A DNA stretch of 30,659 nt from an uncultured Collinsella sp. (GTDB lineage: Bacteria > Actinomycetota > Coriobacteriia > Coriobacteriales > Coriobacteriaceae): positions 1 to 30,659 of the forward strand of contig UQNC01000024.1 in assembly GCA_900542175.1 (NCBI GenBank), given 5' to 3'. The position numbers and the translations under genes were made by a program. Within the stretch, counting starts at the first letter, position 1. The number at the start of each line of letters is the position of its first letter. Positions 24,165-30,659 of this stretch are shown here, piece by piece. The notes under the pieces were generated by a model, which did not search any database, was not told the DNA's origin, and worked only from the letters and a program-made list of their open reading frames with translations.

Positions 24165-24776
24165 ATGAACCACGTTAAACACGTTATTCCGATGTCCGAT
24201 TCGTCGGTCAGTATTAAGCCTGAGGATATTCAGCCCACGGTGCTGCCCGATGCATTTATTCAGTCCGAAATCGTGTGCAAACTCAATACGTTGAGTCTGT
24301 CGCGCTATGACCAGTTGCCCAATGTGACGCTCTATCGCGACCAGGTTATTGAGTATGTTGCGCTGTGGATGGAGCCGCTGTCCATTTGCGTTGAGCAGCC
24401 CGTCATTACGCCATCGATGATCAACAACTACGTGAAGGTCGGCCTGGTGCCTGCTCCGGTTAAAAAGCAATATGGCCGCGAGCAGATTGCCCGCCTGATC
24501 GCTATCTGCCTCTTTAAGCAGGTGTTACCTATTGCTGCGGTGCAGGCACTCTTTAACATTCAGCGTTTGAGCTACGATGCCCCGACGGCCTTCGATTATG
24601 TGGTCGATCAGCTCGAGGCATCGATTCGTTCGGCGTTTTCCGTCGAGCAGGCGCCGGTTCCCGATACGGCGCATCAGGTAACGCGTGAGTCGCTGCTTGT
24701 GCGCAGTGCGGTTTCATCCTTCGTTTCGAAGGCGTACCTGATGAGCTATCTAAAGTTTAATGGGTTTAATAGCTAG
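24165..24776 (+). CDS. DUF1836 protein, MerR-like DNA-binding regulator
   Basis: 203 residues. Residues about 80-131 (VITPSMINNYVKVGLVPAPVKKQYGREQIARLIAI, written in two parts around VPAP) resemble a MerR winged helix: a recognition region, a wing with GRE-type turn, then LFKQVLPIAAVQALF. The N-terminal 70 residues and the C-terminus are not recognised. ATG 24165 has GGAGG seven bases upstream. The promoter shares an operator with the convergent DegV gene, so autoregulation and control of DegV are the best guess. Confidence 0.7.
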   Translation: MNHVKHVIPMSDSSVSIKPEDIQPTVLPDAFIQSEIVCKLNTLSLSRYDQLPNVTLYRDQVIEYVALWMEPLSICVEQPVITPSMINNYVKVGLVPAPVKKQYGREQIARLIAICLFKQVLPIAAVQALFNIQRLSYDAPTAFDYVVDQLEASIRSAFSVEQAPVPDTAHQVTRESLLVRSAVSSFVSKAYLMSYLKFNGFNS

Positions 24777-24788
24777 CCAACGTATATA

Positions 24789-24837
24789 ACGGGCGGAGCA
24801 AAGGGCCATCTGTCACTTTGTCCCGCCCGTATTTTTG
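24789..24837 (+). terminator. Rho-independent terminator after DUF1836
   Basis: ACGGGCGGAGCAAAG / CTTTGTCCCGCCCGT, 15 bp with two adjacent mismatches, has a 12-base loop and is followed by ATTTTTG. It lies 12 bases after the stop and separates the gene from the convergent DegV gene. Confidence 0.8.
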
Positions 24838-24849
24838 CTTGGTTGGACG

Positions 24850-25716
24850 TTATTGGCCCGAAGCCACGCCCATGCCGTAGCCGATAATGAGCCCATGCAT
24901 TTCGGCATAGTATGAATCTAGCCCGTTACAGGGCATGATGATAGTCTTGGAGCTTGGCCAGCGCTCCACAATGCGGCTGGCAAGTGCCTGGGCGCCTGTC
25001 TCATTTTCCACATGGTCGATGACGACCTCGCCGCCCGTAAAACCCTCGGCTTCCATGGTATCGATGATCTTGTTGAGCATCTTCTTTTCGCCACGCGTGT
25101 GCCCGACGAGTTCGATTTTACCGGCCTCGCTCGCCGTGCCCAAAATGCGGATATTGAGCTTGTTGGCAATGACGCCGGCTGCCTTAGGGATACGTCCGGC
25201 TTTGGCGAGGTTTTCGTAATTGCACAAACTGAAGAGGATTTTGCTGTTCTGCTCAAGGCTATCGAAGTATGCGCAAGCGTCCTCGAATGAGACATCCGGA
25301 TTGCTTGCAAGATAGCGGTCGAACAGCAAGAAAATGAGGTCCATTTTGCCGCCAGCTGCGCGTGAATTGACTAGATGAATCTGTCGGTCGGGCTCCTCGG
25401 CAAGAACCATATCGCGAGCCGTAGCTGCCGCATTGTAGCTGCCCGACACGCCCTCAGAGATCGGCATGCAGATGGTCTTGTCTGCCAATTTGAAGAGCTC
25501 GACCCACTCCCCTACGCTGGGACAAGCGCTCGAAGAAGCGTTCGTCTCCGCCTGAACAGCGCAGTTGAGCTCATGTACATCGAGCGAAAGGTCATCGACG
25601 AATTCACGCTCCCCCACTCGAATTTTGAGGGGCGCAAATGCAAAGGTGGTATGGGGCGCGGTCGGTTGCCAATCGCGGAGGTTACAGCTTGAATCGGAGA
25701 TAAGTGCCCAGCTCAT
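24850..25716 (-). CDS. DegV family fatty-acid-binding protein
   Basis: 288 residues. It has the DegV (EDD) fold signatures: opening ALISDSSCNL, the CPSVGEWVELF segment, the lipid-contact motif GVSGSYNAA, and VNSRAAGGKM. DegV/FakB proteins present fatty acids to a kinase (FakA) for phospholipid synthesis; fakA is not in the window. The start is ATG 25716, with AAAGGA nine bases upstream. It has its own promoter with two palindromes, one of which is nearly identical to that of the DUF1836 gene. Confidence 0.9.
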   Translation of the reverse strand: MSWALISDSSCNLRDWQPTAPHTTFAFAPLKIRVGEREFVDDLSLDVHELNCAVQAETNASSSACPSVGEWVELFKLADKTICMPISEGVSGSYNAAATARDMVLAEEPDRQIHLVNSRAAGGKMDLIFLLFDRYLASNPDVSFEDACAYFDSLEQNSKILFSLCNYENLAKAGRIPKAAGVIANKLNIRILGTASEAGKIELVGHTRGEKKMLNKIIDTMEAEGFTGGEVVIDHVENETGAQALASRIVERWPSSKTIIMPCNGLDSYYAEMHGLIIGYGMGVASGQ

Positions 25717-25730
25717 AGAGGGTCCTTTCT

Positions 25731-25751
25731 AATTGTTCCTCAACAATTATA
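25731..25751 (-). promoter_or_regulatory. DegV -10 and overlapping palindrome
   Basis: On the minus strand the perfect -10 TATAAT (25746-25751) runs directly into AATTGTTGAGGAACAATT (25731-25748), a 7-bp inverted repeat with a 4-base loop. It covers the likely start site and could be an operator. No good -35 lies 17 bases upstream, so this promoter may need an activator. Confidence 0.5.
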
Positions 25752-25770
25752 GCCATCTTGCAAACCGAAT

Positions 25771-25809
25771 GTACGGCTATCTAGTTTTGAATACTAGATA
25801 GCCGTACAA
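25771..25809 (-). promoter_or_regulatory. 15-bp palindromic operator upstream of the DegV gene
   Basis: GTACGGCTATCTAGT (25771-25785) and ACTAGATAGCCGTAC (25793-25807) are perfectly complementary with a 7-base loop. On the minus strand TTGTAC (25804-25809), a 20-bp spacer and TAGATA (25778-25783) can be read as a long-spacer promoter. Bases 25775-25804 match the DUF1836 upstream sequence at 26 of 30 positions. There is no T-run, so it is not a terminator. Confidence 0.7.
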
Positions 25810-25828
25810 GATTAGAGACAAAAGAATA

Positions 25829-25856
25829 GACCTCGCGACTTTAAGCCACGAGGTCC
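25829..25856 (-). terminator. Terminator of the NlpC/P60 operon
   Basis: On the minus strand GACCTCGTGGCTT pairs with AAGTCGCGAGGTC through two G-U pairs, followed by TATTCTTTTGTCTC. It begins 26 bases after the NlpC/P60 stop. Strong Rho-independent terminator. Confidence 0.85.
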
Positions 25857-25881
25857 ACATTCACACGCTGTGTAAGATGAC

Positions 25882-27009
25882 TTAGTAGCGCACGAAGATA
25901 TAGTTGTTGTTCATGCCGGCGGCAACGGAGCTGATGATAACACCCGTGTTGTAGTCGGAAGCATGAATCATCTGACCACCACCGATGTAAATGCCGGTGT
26001 GGTACGAGTTGACCACAACGTCACCGGGCTGCGGATCGGACACACGCGTCCAGCCCATAAAGGTACCCGTGGTGCCCAGGCGGCAATAGCGACCAGTGAG
26101 ACAATAGCTAACAAAACCAGAGCAGTCGAAGCTGTTCGGGCCAATTCCGCCCCAGGAATAAGCGCAACCAAGCTTGCTGTATGCACGCGAGACAACAGAA
26201 CCGCCATCGACGGACTGGCTCGGAGCAGAAGGCGTCGGAGCCAGAGCAGGCGTGGAGGGCTGCGGCGTAGGAGCAGGTGTCGGCGTAGGAGCCGGAGTGT
26301 TGCCGCCCTGGTTGTTGTTATTGCTGGTCTGACCACCGTTGTTGGTGTTCTCGGTCGTACCGGCAGTCTCGTTGCTCACCGTGGCCTTCTCGGCAGTGCT
26401 GGCGTTGATGCCGGCCTGCAGCGCGGCGTTGGCCTCGGCCTCTGCGGCAAGCTCGGCCTGCAGCTGCGAATCCAGGGAGTTTACGACGTTCTGGGCCTCA
26501 GCCTGCTGGGCGTTAAGCTCGTCGACCTTCTTTTGCGTGGTGGCGACGTTCTTCTCCTGCTCGGCCTGCTTATCGGTGAGCTGCTGCTTAAGCTCCTTGA
26601 CCTCTTGAATGGTCTGAGCTTGCTTATCGGAAACTTTGCCGTAGTAGAACAGACGGTTGAGCATATCGCTCAGGTCGTCAACGCCCGTCAGAACCTGAAG
26701 CAGGCTCAGACCGCCAGTTTTGTACTCGCCGGCGACATAGGTCGAGAGCTTGGCCTGACCGTCAGCGATCTCCTGCTGCTTTTGCGTGATCTCGCCAGCA
26801 GTCTGATCGAGCGCCTGCGTCTGCGTGGCGAGCTCATCGTAAATCTGCTGGGTTTGGGTACCGATCTGCTCGAGCTTCGTTCGAGCAGCGGCAAGGTCGG
26901 ATGCGGTATCGGCGTAGGCAGGAGCCGCGAGGCCCAAGCCCAAAACACAAGCGAGGGTTGCCGTAGCAGCGCAGCGTGCCATGTTTTTGTGCGTGTTTGC
27001 TGTGCGCAT
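25882..27009 (-). CDS. Secreted NlpC/P60 peptidoglycan endopeptidase
   Basis: 375 residues: a signal peptide with probable cleavage after Ala33 (PAYA-DTA), a long coiled coil (about 36-200), an Asn/Gly then Pro/Thr/Ala-rich linker (about 210-260), and a C-terminal NlpC/P60 domain with Cys296 (FDCSGF), His337 (YHTGIYIG) and His349 (MIHAS). It cleaves peptide stems in the wall. The coiled-coil plus NlpC layout resembles actinobacterial RipA/RipC and Bacillus CwlO-type enzymes that are activated at division or elongation sites. The start is ATG 27009, with AAAGGAAG just upstream. It follows apt by 32 bases and ends the operon. Confidence 0.92.
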   Translation of the reverse strand: MRTANTHKNMARCAATATLACVLGLGLAAPAYADTASDLAAARTKLEQIGTQTQQIYDELATQTQALDQTAGEITQKQQEIADGQAKLSTYVAGEYKTGGLSLLQVLTGVDDLSDMLNRLFYYGKVSDKQAQTIQEVKELKQQLTDKQAEQEKNVATTQKKVDELNAQQAEAQNVVNSLDSQLQAELAAEAEANAALQAGINASTAEKATVSNETAGTTENTNNGGQTSNNNNQGGNTPAPTPTPAPTPQPSTPALAPTPSAPSQSVDGGSVVSRAYSKLGCAYSWGGIGPNSFDCSGFVSYCLTGRYCRLGTTGTFMGWTRVSDPQPGDVVVNSYHTGIYIGGGQMIHASDYNTGVIISSVAAGMNNNYIFVRY

Positions 27010-27041
27010 GTAGCTTCCTTTCCAGTAACTAAGGGTAACGG

Positions 27042-27572
27042 CTAGTCCACCGTCACCAGGCTAAAGAGCTCCACATCGCCATCAGACGGCGTGAGCTTCT
27101 CGCGCGGGTTGAGAAACGCAAGCTCAAGGATACAACCGTAACCGACAAGCTTTGCGCCCATATCTCGCACCAGTTTACCTGTTGCCTCGACGGTTCCGCC
27201 CGTCGCGACCAAGTCATCCAGAATCAACACGGTATCTTTAGAGCTGATAGCGTCGGCATGGATCTCAATGGAATCCGTTCCGTATTCGAGCTCATAGCTT
27301 TGGCTCACGGTCTCGCGCGGCAGCTTGCCCGGTTTACGTGCGGGAACAAAGCCGGCGCCAAGGGCTACAGCCACCGGAACGCCAACCATAAAGCCTCGAG
27401 CCTCTGGGCCCACGACCTTGGTGATTCCCATGCCGGCAAAGTGCTCGGCGAGGGCATCGGTCATGGCTTTGAGCGCCTCGGGATTGCCAAAGAGCGGCGT
27501 GATGTCTTTGAAGATGACTCCGGGCTCGGGATAGTCGGGGATGTCGACGATTTGAGATTCGAAGTCGTACAT
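27042..27572 (-). CDS. apt: Adenine phosphoribosyltransferase
   Basis: 176 residues. APT salvages adenine to AMP using PRPP. The opening IVDIPDYPEPGVIFKDITPL, the GPEARGFMVGVPVA loop and the PRPP motif VLILDDLVATGGT are all typical. The start is ATG 27572, with AAAGG seven bases upstream; a TTG at 27587 is less likely. It lies 40 bases after the MerR gene, in the same operon. Confidence 0.95.
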   Translation of the reverse strand: MYDFESQIVDIPDYPEPGVIFKDITPLFGNPEALKAMTDALAEHFAGMGITKVVGPEARGFMVGVPVAVALGAGFVPARKPGKLPRETVSQSYELEYGTDSIEIHADAISSKDTVLILDDLVATGGTVEATGKLVRDMGAKLVGYGCILELAFLNPREKLTPSDGDVELFSLVTVD

Positions 27573-27612
27573 TGCATGACCTTTCAATGGGTTGTCGAAA
27601 TATCAACAGCGG

Positions 27613-28491
27613 TTATTTGCCCGCGGTGACGGTGCCGGATTGCGAAGGGGCGACGACCTTGAGCGGCTTTACGAGAGAATCCTCGTGCGAAGCCGGTGCG
27701 GCAGTTTCTTCGTTTTTGGCCTTGGTGGATTCGGAGCGAGCGATTTCCTCATCGAGTGCATCGATGTCGGCGTCCTCGACCACGGCGTTGAGCGACTCAA
27801 AAACGCGGTTTTTGAGCAGCGCGGTGTGCACGCCCTCCGTCAGGTCGTGAAGCTTCTTAAACGCACGCTCGAGCTTGGCGTCGCGCTCGTCATCGGAGGT
27901 ATCCATTCCGAGCATGCTCACGAGCACCTGCTCAAACATCGAGGACTCGCGGTTGGCGGAAGACACGTACTGACGCAGGTTGCGCGGCTCGATATGGAAG
28001 CGTGACAGCTCGGAGCAGTAGCGGATGATCGGAAAATCGCGACCATCGACGAGCTCACGGTTCTGCGGACTCTTGATGATGCGAATGAGATCGTTCTCGG
28101 CGAGCGAGCGGATAAACGAGATCTCGACGCCCAGCATATCGGGAATGGTCTCGATGGGATGCAGCTTTTGTTTGGTCTCCTTGGGCTCCGTCTTAAGCGG
28201 AACATCGGACAGCAAGCCCACCTCGTAGGCGAGCGTTGACAGGTCCGTGGCGTTTTCCAAGCGCTGCTTAATCACGTTGAGCGGCATGTAGCGGGTCTTC
28301 TGCAAGTGCAGGATGACCTCCAGGCGATCAACGTCCTCCTTAGAGTACTGACGGTATCCCTTAGGCGTACGATGAGGGGTAATGAGCCCCTCATCTTCTA
28401 GAAATCTAATTTTTGAGTTCGAAAGATCGGGGTATGCGCCTCGAAGTAGGTTGACGACTTGGCCGATACTCAGATAGTTGCGTTCGGCCAT
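27613..28491 (-). CDS. MerR-family regulator, FtsR-like
   Basis: 292 residues. The N-terminal MerR winged helix (about 5-75, YLSIGQVVNLLRGAYPDLSNSKIRFLEDEGL, then TPKGYRQYSKEDVDRLEVI) has the actinobacterial FtsR/Rv1828 form, with the dimer helix after it (YMPLNVIKQRLE). The rest is a ligand or protein-interaction region and an acidic tail. FtsR activates ftsZ in Corynebacterium. It starts three bases after the FHA gene stop; the garA-merR pair is conserved in mycobacteria (Rv1827-Rv1828), which supports the assignment. Confidence 0.8.
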   Translation of the reverse strand: MAERNYLSIGQVVNLLRGAYPDLSNSKIRFLEDEGLITPHRTPKGYRQYSKEDVDRLEVILHLQKTRYMPLNVIKQRLENATDLSTLAYEVGLLSDVPLKTEPKETKQKLHPIETIPDMLGVEISFIRSLAENDLIRIIKSPQNRELVDGRDFPIIRYCSELSRFHIEPRNLRQYVSSANRESSMFEQVLVSMLGMDTSDDERDAKLERAFKKLHDLTEGVHTALLKNRVFESLNAVVEDADIDALDEEIARSESTKAKNEETAAPASHEDSLVKPLKVVAPSQSGTVTAGK

Positions 28492-28494
28492 GCC

Positions 28495-28929
28495 CTACTC
28501 ACCGGTTTCGATGCGCTCCGGCGTGCTCTCGTGATAGATGAGCGTAAACGTACCGATCTGGACGGAAGAACCGTCGTGCAGCGGGGCCGCGTTGACGATG
28601 GCACCGTCGACCCAGGTGCCATTGAGCGAACCCAGATCCTCGATGCGAGCGCCGAGGCCCTCACGAATAATGCGCGCGTGGCTGCGCGAAACAGTCATGT
28701 CATTGAGGAAGATGCCGTTTGCAGGATCGCGGCCGATGGTGGTCACGTCGTCCTCGAGCTCAAAGGCGGCACCGGTCTGCGGACCCTTGACGATGGACAG
28801 AACGGGGGCGGTGATGCGCACGTTGGCCATGAGGTCGGGAACGGTGACGTCGCTTGAAGGCACGCGGAATACACAGGTAGCGTCAGCAGTCTTATCATTG
28901 TGAGGCATATTGTTAACCATGTTGTCCAT
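28495..28929 (-). CDS. FHA-domain protein, GarA/OdhI-like
   Basis: 144 residues. The FHA fold (about 43-135) has the phosphothreonine-binding residues IGRD (66-69), SRSHA (81-85) and SLNGTWV (101-107). The short N-terminus has TCVFRVP with Thr18, which lines up with the phosphothreonine region of GarA (TSVFR). GarA/OdhI proteins inhibit 2-oxoglutarate dehydrogenase and related enzymes unless phosphorylated by PknB/PknG-type kinases. The start is ATG 28929, with AGGGG six bases upstream. Homology is clear for FHA; the metabolic role is inference. Confidence 0.82.
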   Translation of the reverse strand: MDNMVNNMPHNDKTADATCVFRVPSSDVTVPDLMANVRITAPVLSIVKGPQTGAAFELEDDVTTIGRDPANGIFLNDMTVSRSHARIIREGLGARIEDLGSLNGTWVDGAIVNAAPLHDGSSVQIGTFTLIYHESTPERIETGE

Positions 28930-28995
28930 GACAACCCCTAACTTATCGCGGACGTGCCGCAAATAATGAACCGTACGTAATCATACCCCAACGAA

Positions 28996-29700
28996 TCAGT
29001 CTTCGATTTCAGGGTTCAGAAAGTCGATGTCCTCGTCCTCGGGATGCGTGAGAGCTTGTTTAATGGCCGCTCCGCCCTTAATGGAGTAGATGACAGCTGT
29101 GAGCATGGAGAAGATCACGCCGCCGTACACAAAGAAGATGCCGAGAGGCACCGAGCTTCCGTTGAGGCCCGGGAAGGCCGTAAGGGTTGAAGGTAAAAGA
29201 TGCAGGCCGTCAATAACGGGGAACCCGAGCAGCATGAGCGAGAAGCCGGTCATGAGCAGTGCAGTGGCAATCTTTCCGGGAAAGACGACATCGATGGGGC
29301 GACGGTGATAATGACGCACGATAAGCGTGCCGATGCCCAGATAGATGTCGCGGCCAATAATGAGCACGCAGACCCAGATGGGCAGCTCTCCGCGGACCAC
29401 CAGCCCAAGTACGCCGGTGAACAGCAGCGCACGGTCGCAGATGGGATCCATGACCTTGCCGAGCCACGAGACCGTCTTGGTCATGCGGGCGATCTGACCG
29501 TCCATCCAGTCGGTAGAGGCGGCAACGGCGTAGATAACGATGGCGATGACGCGGTTGTTATCCGTCACAAACAGGTACAGAAATACCAGGGTGAGGATCA
29601 GGCGCGTAAAGGTGATGAAATTGGAGATCGTAAAGATCTTATTCGACGGGTAATCGGAAGTGCCGATAAGCTCCTTTTTGATCTTCTTTTTGATGCCCAC
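28996..29700 (-). CDS. CDP-alcohol phosphatidyltransferase (second PgsA-like)
   Basis: 234-residue membrane protein with the full motif DG-QI-AR, eight residues, G-KVM-D-PIC-D and several membrane helices. It may make phosphatidylglycerol phosphate, cardiolipin or another phospholipid; the head group is not clear. The start is taken as GTG 29700, with GGAG four bases upstream; frames reaching 29790 cross a promoter and are rejected. It leads the operon with the GarA-like and FtsR-like genes; mycobacteria have pgsA2 nearby in a similar order. Confidence 0.85.
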   Translation of the reverse strand: MGIKKKIKKELIGTSDYPSNKIFTISNFITFTRLILTLVFLYLFVTDNNRVIAIVIYAVAASTDWMDGQIARMTKTVSWLGKVMDPICDRALLFTGVLGLVVRGELPIWVCVLIIGRDIYLGIGTLIVRHYHRRPIDVVFPGKIATALLMTGFSLMLLGFPVIDGLHLLPSTLTAFPGLNGSSVPLGIFFVYGGVIFSMLTAVIYSIKGGAAIKQALTHPEDEDIDFLNPEIED

Positions 29701-29736
29701 AGGACTCCCCCGCTGGTTAACGACAAAACTTTCGCT

Positions 29737-29765
29737 ACTATACCCGTTCCGGCGATGTCTATCCA
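29737..29765 (-). promoter_or_regulatory. Promoter of the pgsA-like/FHA/MerR/apt/NlpC operon
   Basis: -35 TGGATA (29760-29765), 17-bp spacer, -10 TATAGT (29737-29742), on the minus strand. It sits 37 bases before the GTG start. Confidence 0.55.
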
Positions 29766-29827
29766 GCGTAAGCATAGAGAGTCCAGACATGAGGAAGGCG
29801 CTTTTGGGCGGCGTTGGATTTCACATT

Positions 29828-29886
29828 CGTGTACATCAGCCTCCAAACATGCCGAAAAATGTCGGTTTTGGAGGGTGATGTACACG
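29828..29886. repeat. 59-bp inverted repeat between divergent genes
   Basis: Arms 29828-29847 and 29867-29886 are 20 nt with one mismatch (CGTGTACATCA-G-CCTCCAAA pattern). An inner CCGA/TCGG stem (29852-29865) caps the structure. It is between divergently read genes, so it is not a simple terminator. It contains complementary CCTCC and GGAGG segments. The bases from 29887 to 30042 hold nothing that I recognise. Confidence 0.7.
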
Positions 29887-30018
29887 TTTTGATTCGGTGA
29901 TGACATCGATCGGGAAAGTTGTTGCCTTAAGCAAATTAATCATGATGTGCGGGTCGAGAAGGGTTGGCGCCAAAAGAACCCAACGGCCGTTACGGCTTCG
30001 TTAGAAACGCGCCCCACC

Positions 30019-30075
30019 ATGGATGGTGAACCCGAAAGGTAAGGCGCGCGGGCACGGTGGCTCGGCCCGCGCGCC
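30019..30075 (+). promoter_or_regulatory. Possible attenuator-like leader of the ABC transporter gene
   Basis: A short ORF (30019-30042, MDGEPER then stop) has no good ribosome-binding site. It is followed at once by a perfect 11-bp hairpin GGCGCGCGGGC / GCCCGCGCGCC (30043-30053 and 30065-30075). The hairpin is solid; the leader peptide is speculative. Confidence 0.35.
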
Positions 30076-30096
30076 CGGAAGAGAAAGGATAAACCC

Positions 30097-30659
30097 ATGG
30101 GTTACATGCTCGAGACGCGTGGGCTCACCAAGCGATTCGGCCGCGGCGACCAGGCGCAGGACGCCGTGGCCGACGTGAGCCTTCATATCCGCGAGGGCGA
30201 GGTGTACGGGCTGCTCGGTCCCAACGGCGCCGGCAAGTCGACAACGCTCAAGATGATCTGCGGGATGCTGCGGCCGACGGCCGGGGAGATCCTCTTTGCC
30301 GGGCACGCCTGGCGCCGCGAGGACCTCTACGCAATCGGCAGCCTCATCGAGGAGGCGCCGCTCTACCCCAACCTCACCGCGCGCGAGAACCTGCGCGTGC
30401 GCACCACGCTGCTGGACCTTCCCGTGAGCCGCATAGATGAGGTGCTCGCCGCCGTGGACCTCGCGGACACCGGGAAGAAGCGCGCCGGGCGCTTCTCGAT
30501 GGGCATGCGGCAGCGCCTGGGGCTCGCACTGGCGCTGATCGCCCGGCCACGCCTGCTCGTGCTCGACGAGCCCACCAACGGCCTCGACCCCATCGGCATC
30601 GAGGAGCTGCGCGACCAGATCCGCGGCTTCGCGGCGGCGGGTACGACGGTGATCGTCTC
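30097..30659 (+). CDS. LanF-like ABC transporter ATP-binding protein, truncated by window end
   Basis: The first 187 codons are visible. Walker A GPNGAGKST begins at residue 41, the Q-loop region is GSLIEEAPLYPNLTARENL, the signature is FSMGMRQRLGLALAL, and Walker B is LLVLDEPTNGLDP. The LIEEAPLYPNLTARENL stretch resembles the ATPases of lantibiotic immunity transporters (LanF/MutF/NukF), though a general drug or bacteriocin export role is equally possible. AAAGGA is six bases upstream. Third-position G+C is much higher than in its neighbours, a sign of recent transfer. Confidence 0.85.
   Translation, partial: MGYMLETRGLTKRFGRGDQAQDAVADVSLHIREGEVYGLLGPNGAGKSTTLKMICGMLRPTAGEILFAGHAWRREDLYAIGSLIEEAPLYPNLTARENLRVRTTLLDLPVSRIDEVLAAVDLADTGKKRAGRFSMGMRQRLGLALALIARPRLLVLDEPTNGLDPIGIEELRDQIRGFAAAGTTVIV

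Noticed and set aside
25771..25807. 15-bp palindrome as terminator of the NlpC/P60 operon
   Set aside because: It has no T-run on either side, and a strong terminator at 25829-25856 precedes it in the direction of transcription.

Overview
The window is chromosomal DNA of moderately high G+C content with dense, mostly co-oriented genes. It most resembles Coriobacteriia (Actinomycetota), probably Collinsella or a close relative. This rests on RNase J and RNase Y encoded together, a Bacillus-like ftsK/rodZ-like/pgsA/cinA/recA/recX/rny/spoVS/miaB/miaA/hflX gene order, an actinobacterial GarA-like FHA plus FtsR-like MerR pair, and Bacillus-type SOS boxes. The genus is inference from gene content; no rRNA is present. 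I saw no tRNA, CRISPR array or intact transposase gene.

Region 1 (about 277-18369, + strand) is a long housekeeping block. It carries RNA decay (rnj, rny), chromosome segregation (ftsK), cell shape (RodZ-like), c-di-GMP-binding YajQ, tRNA and ribosome modification (rimO, miaB, miaA), phospholipid synthesis (pgsA), recombination (recA, recX), a GHKL ATPase of unknown role, spoVS and hflX. recA has its own SOS promoter with the operator inside the -35/-10 spacer.

Region 2 (about 18354-21258) is the SOS and nucleotide block. lexA and a co-oriented acyltransferase-like membrane gene read leftward. A YneA-like LysM protein, nrdR and dut read rightward. Three LexA boxes occupy the divergent promoter region, and nrdR has its start codon inside a perfect 12-bp inverted repeat.

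Region 3 (21259-21651) is gene-free. It holds two large palindromes that share a loop core in opposite orientations but have different arms. The outer flanks look like decayed inverted copies of the 3' ends of the two convergent neighbours, dut and a UgtP-like glycosyltransferase.

Region 4 (21652-25830) has the glycosyltransferase, trxB, a MerR-like DUF1836 gene and a DegV gene. The last two share an almost identical 30-bp operator-like sequence in their promoters.

Region 5 (25829-29765, - strand) is a probable operon: CDP-alcohol phosphatidyltransferase, FHA (GarA-like), MerR (FtsR-like), apt, and a secreted NlpC/P60 hydrolase, ending at a strong terminator. The right edge carries a large inverted repeat and the 5' part of a LanF-like ABC transporter ATPase with noticeably higher G+C.
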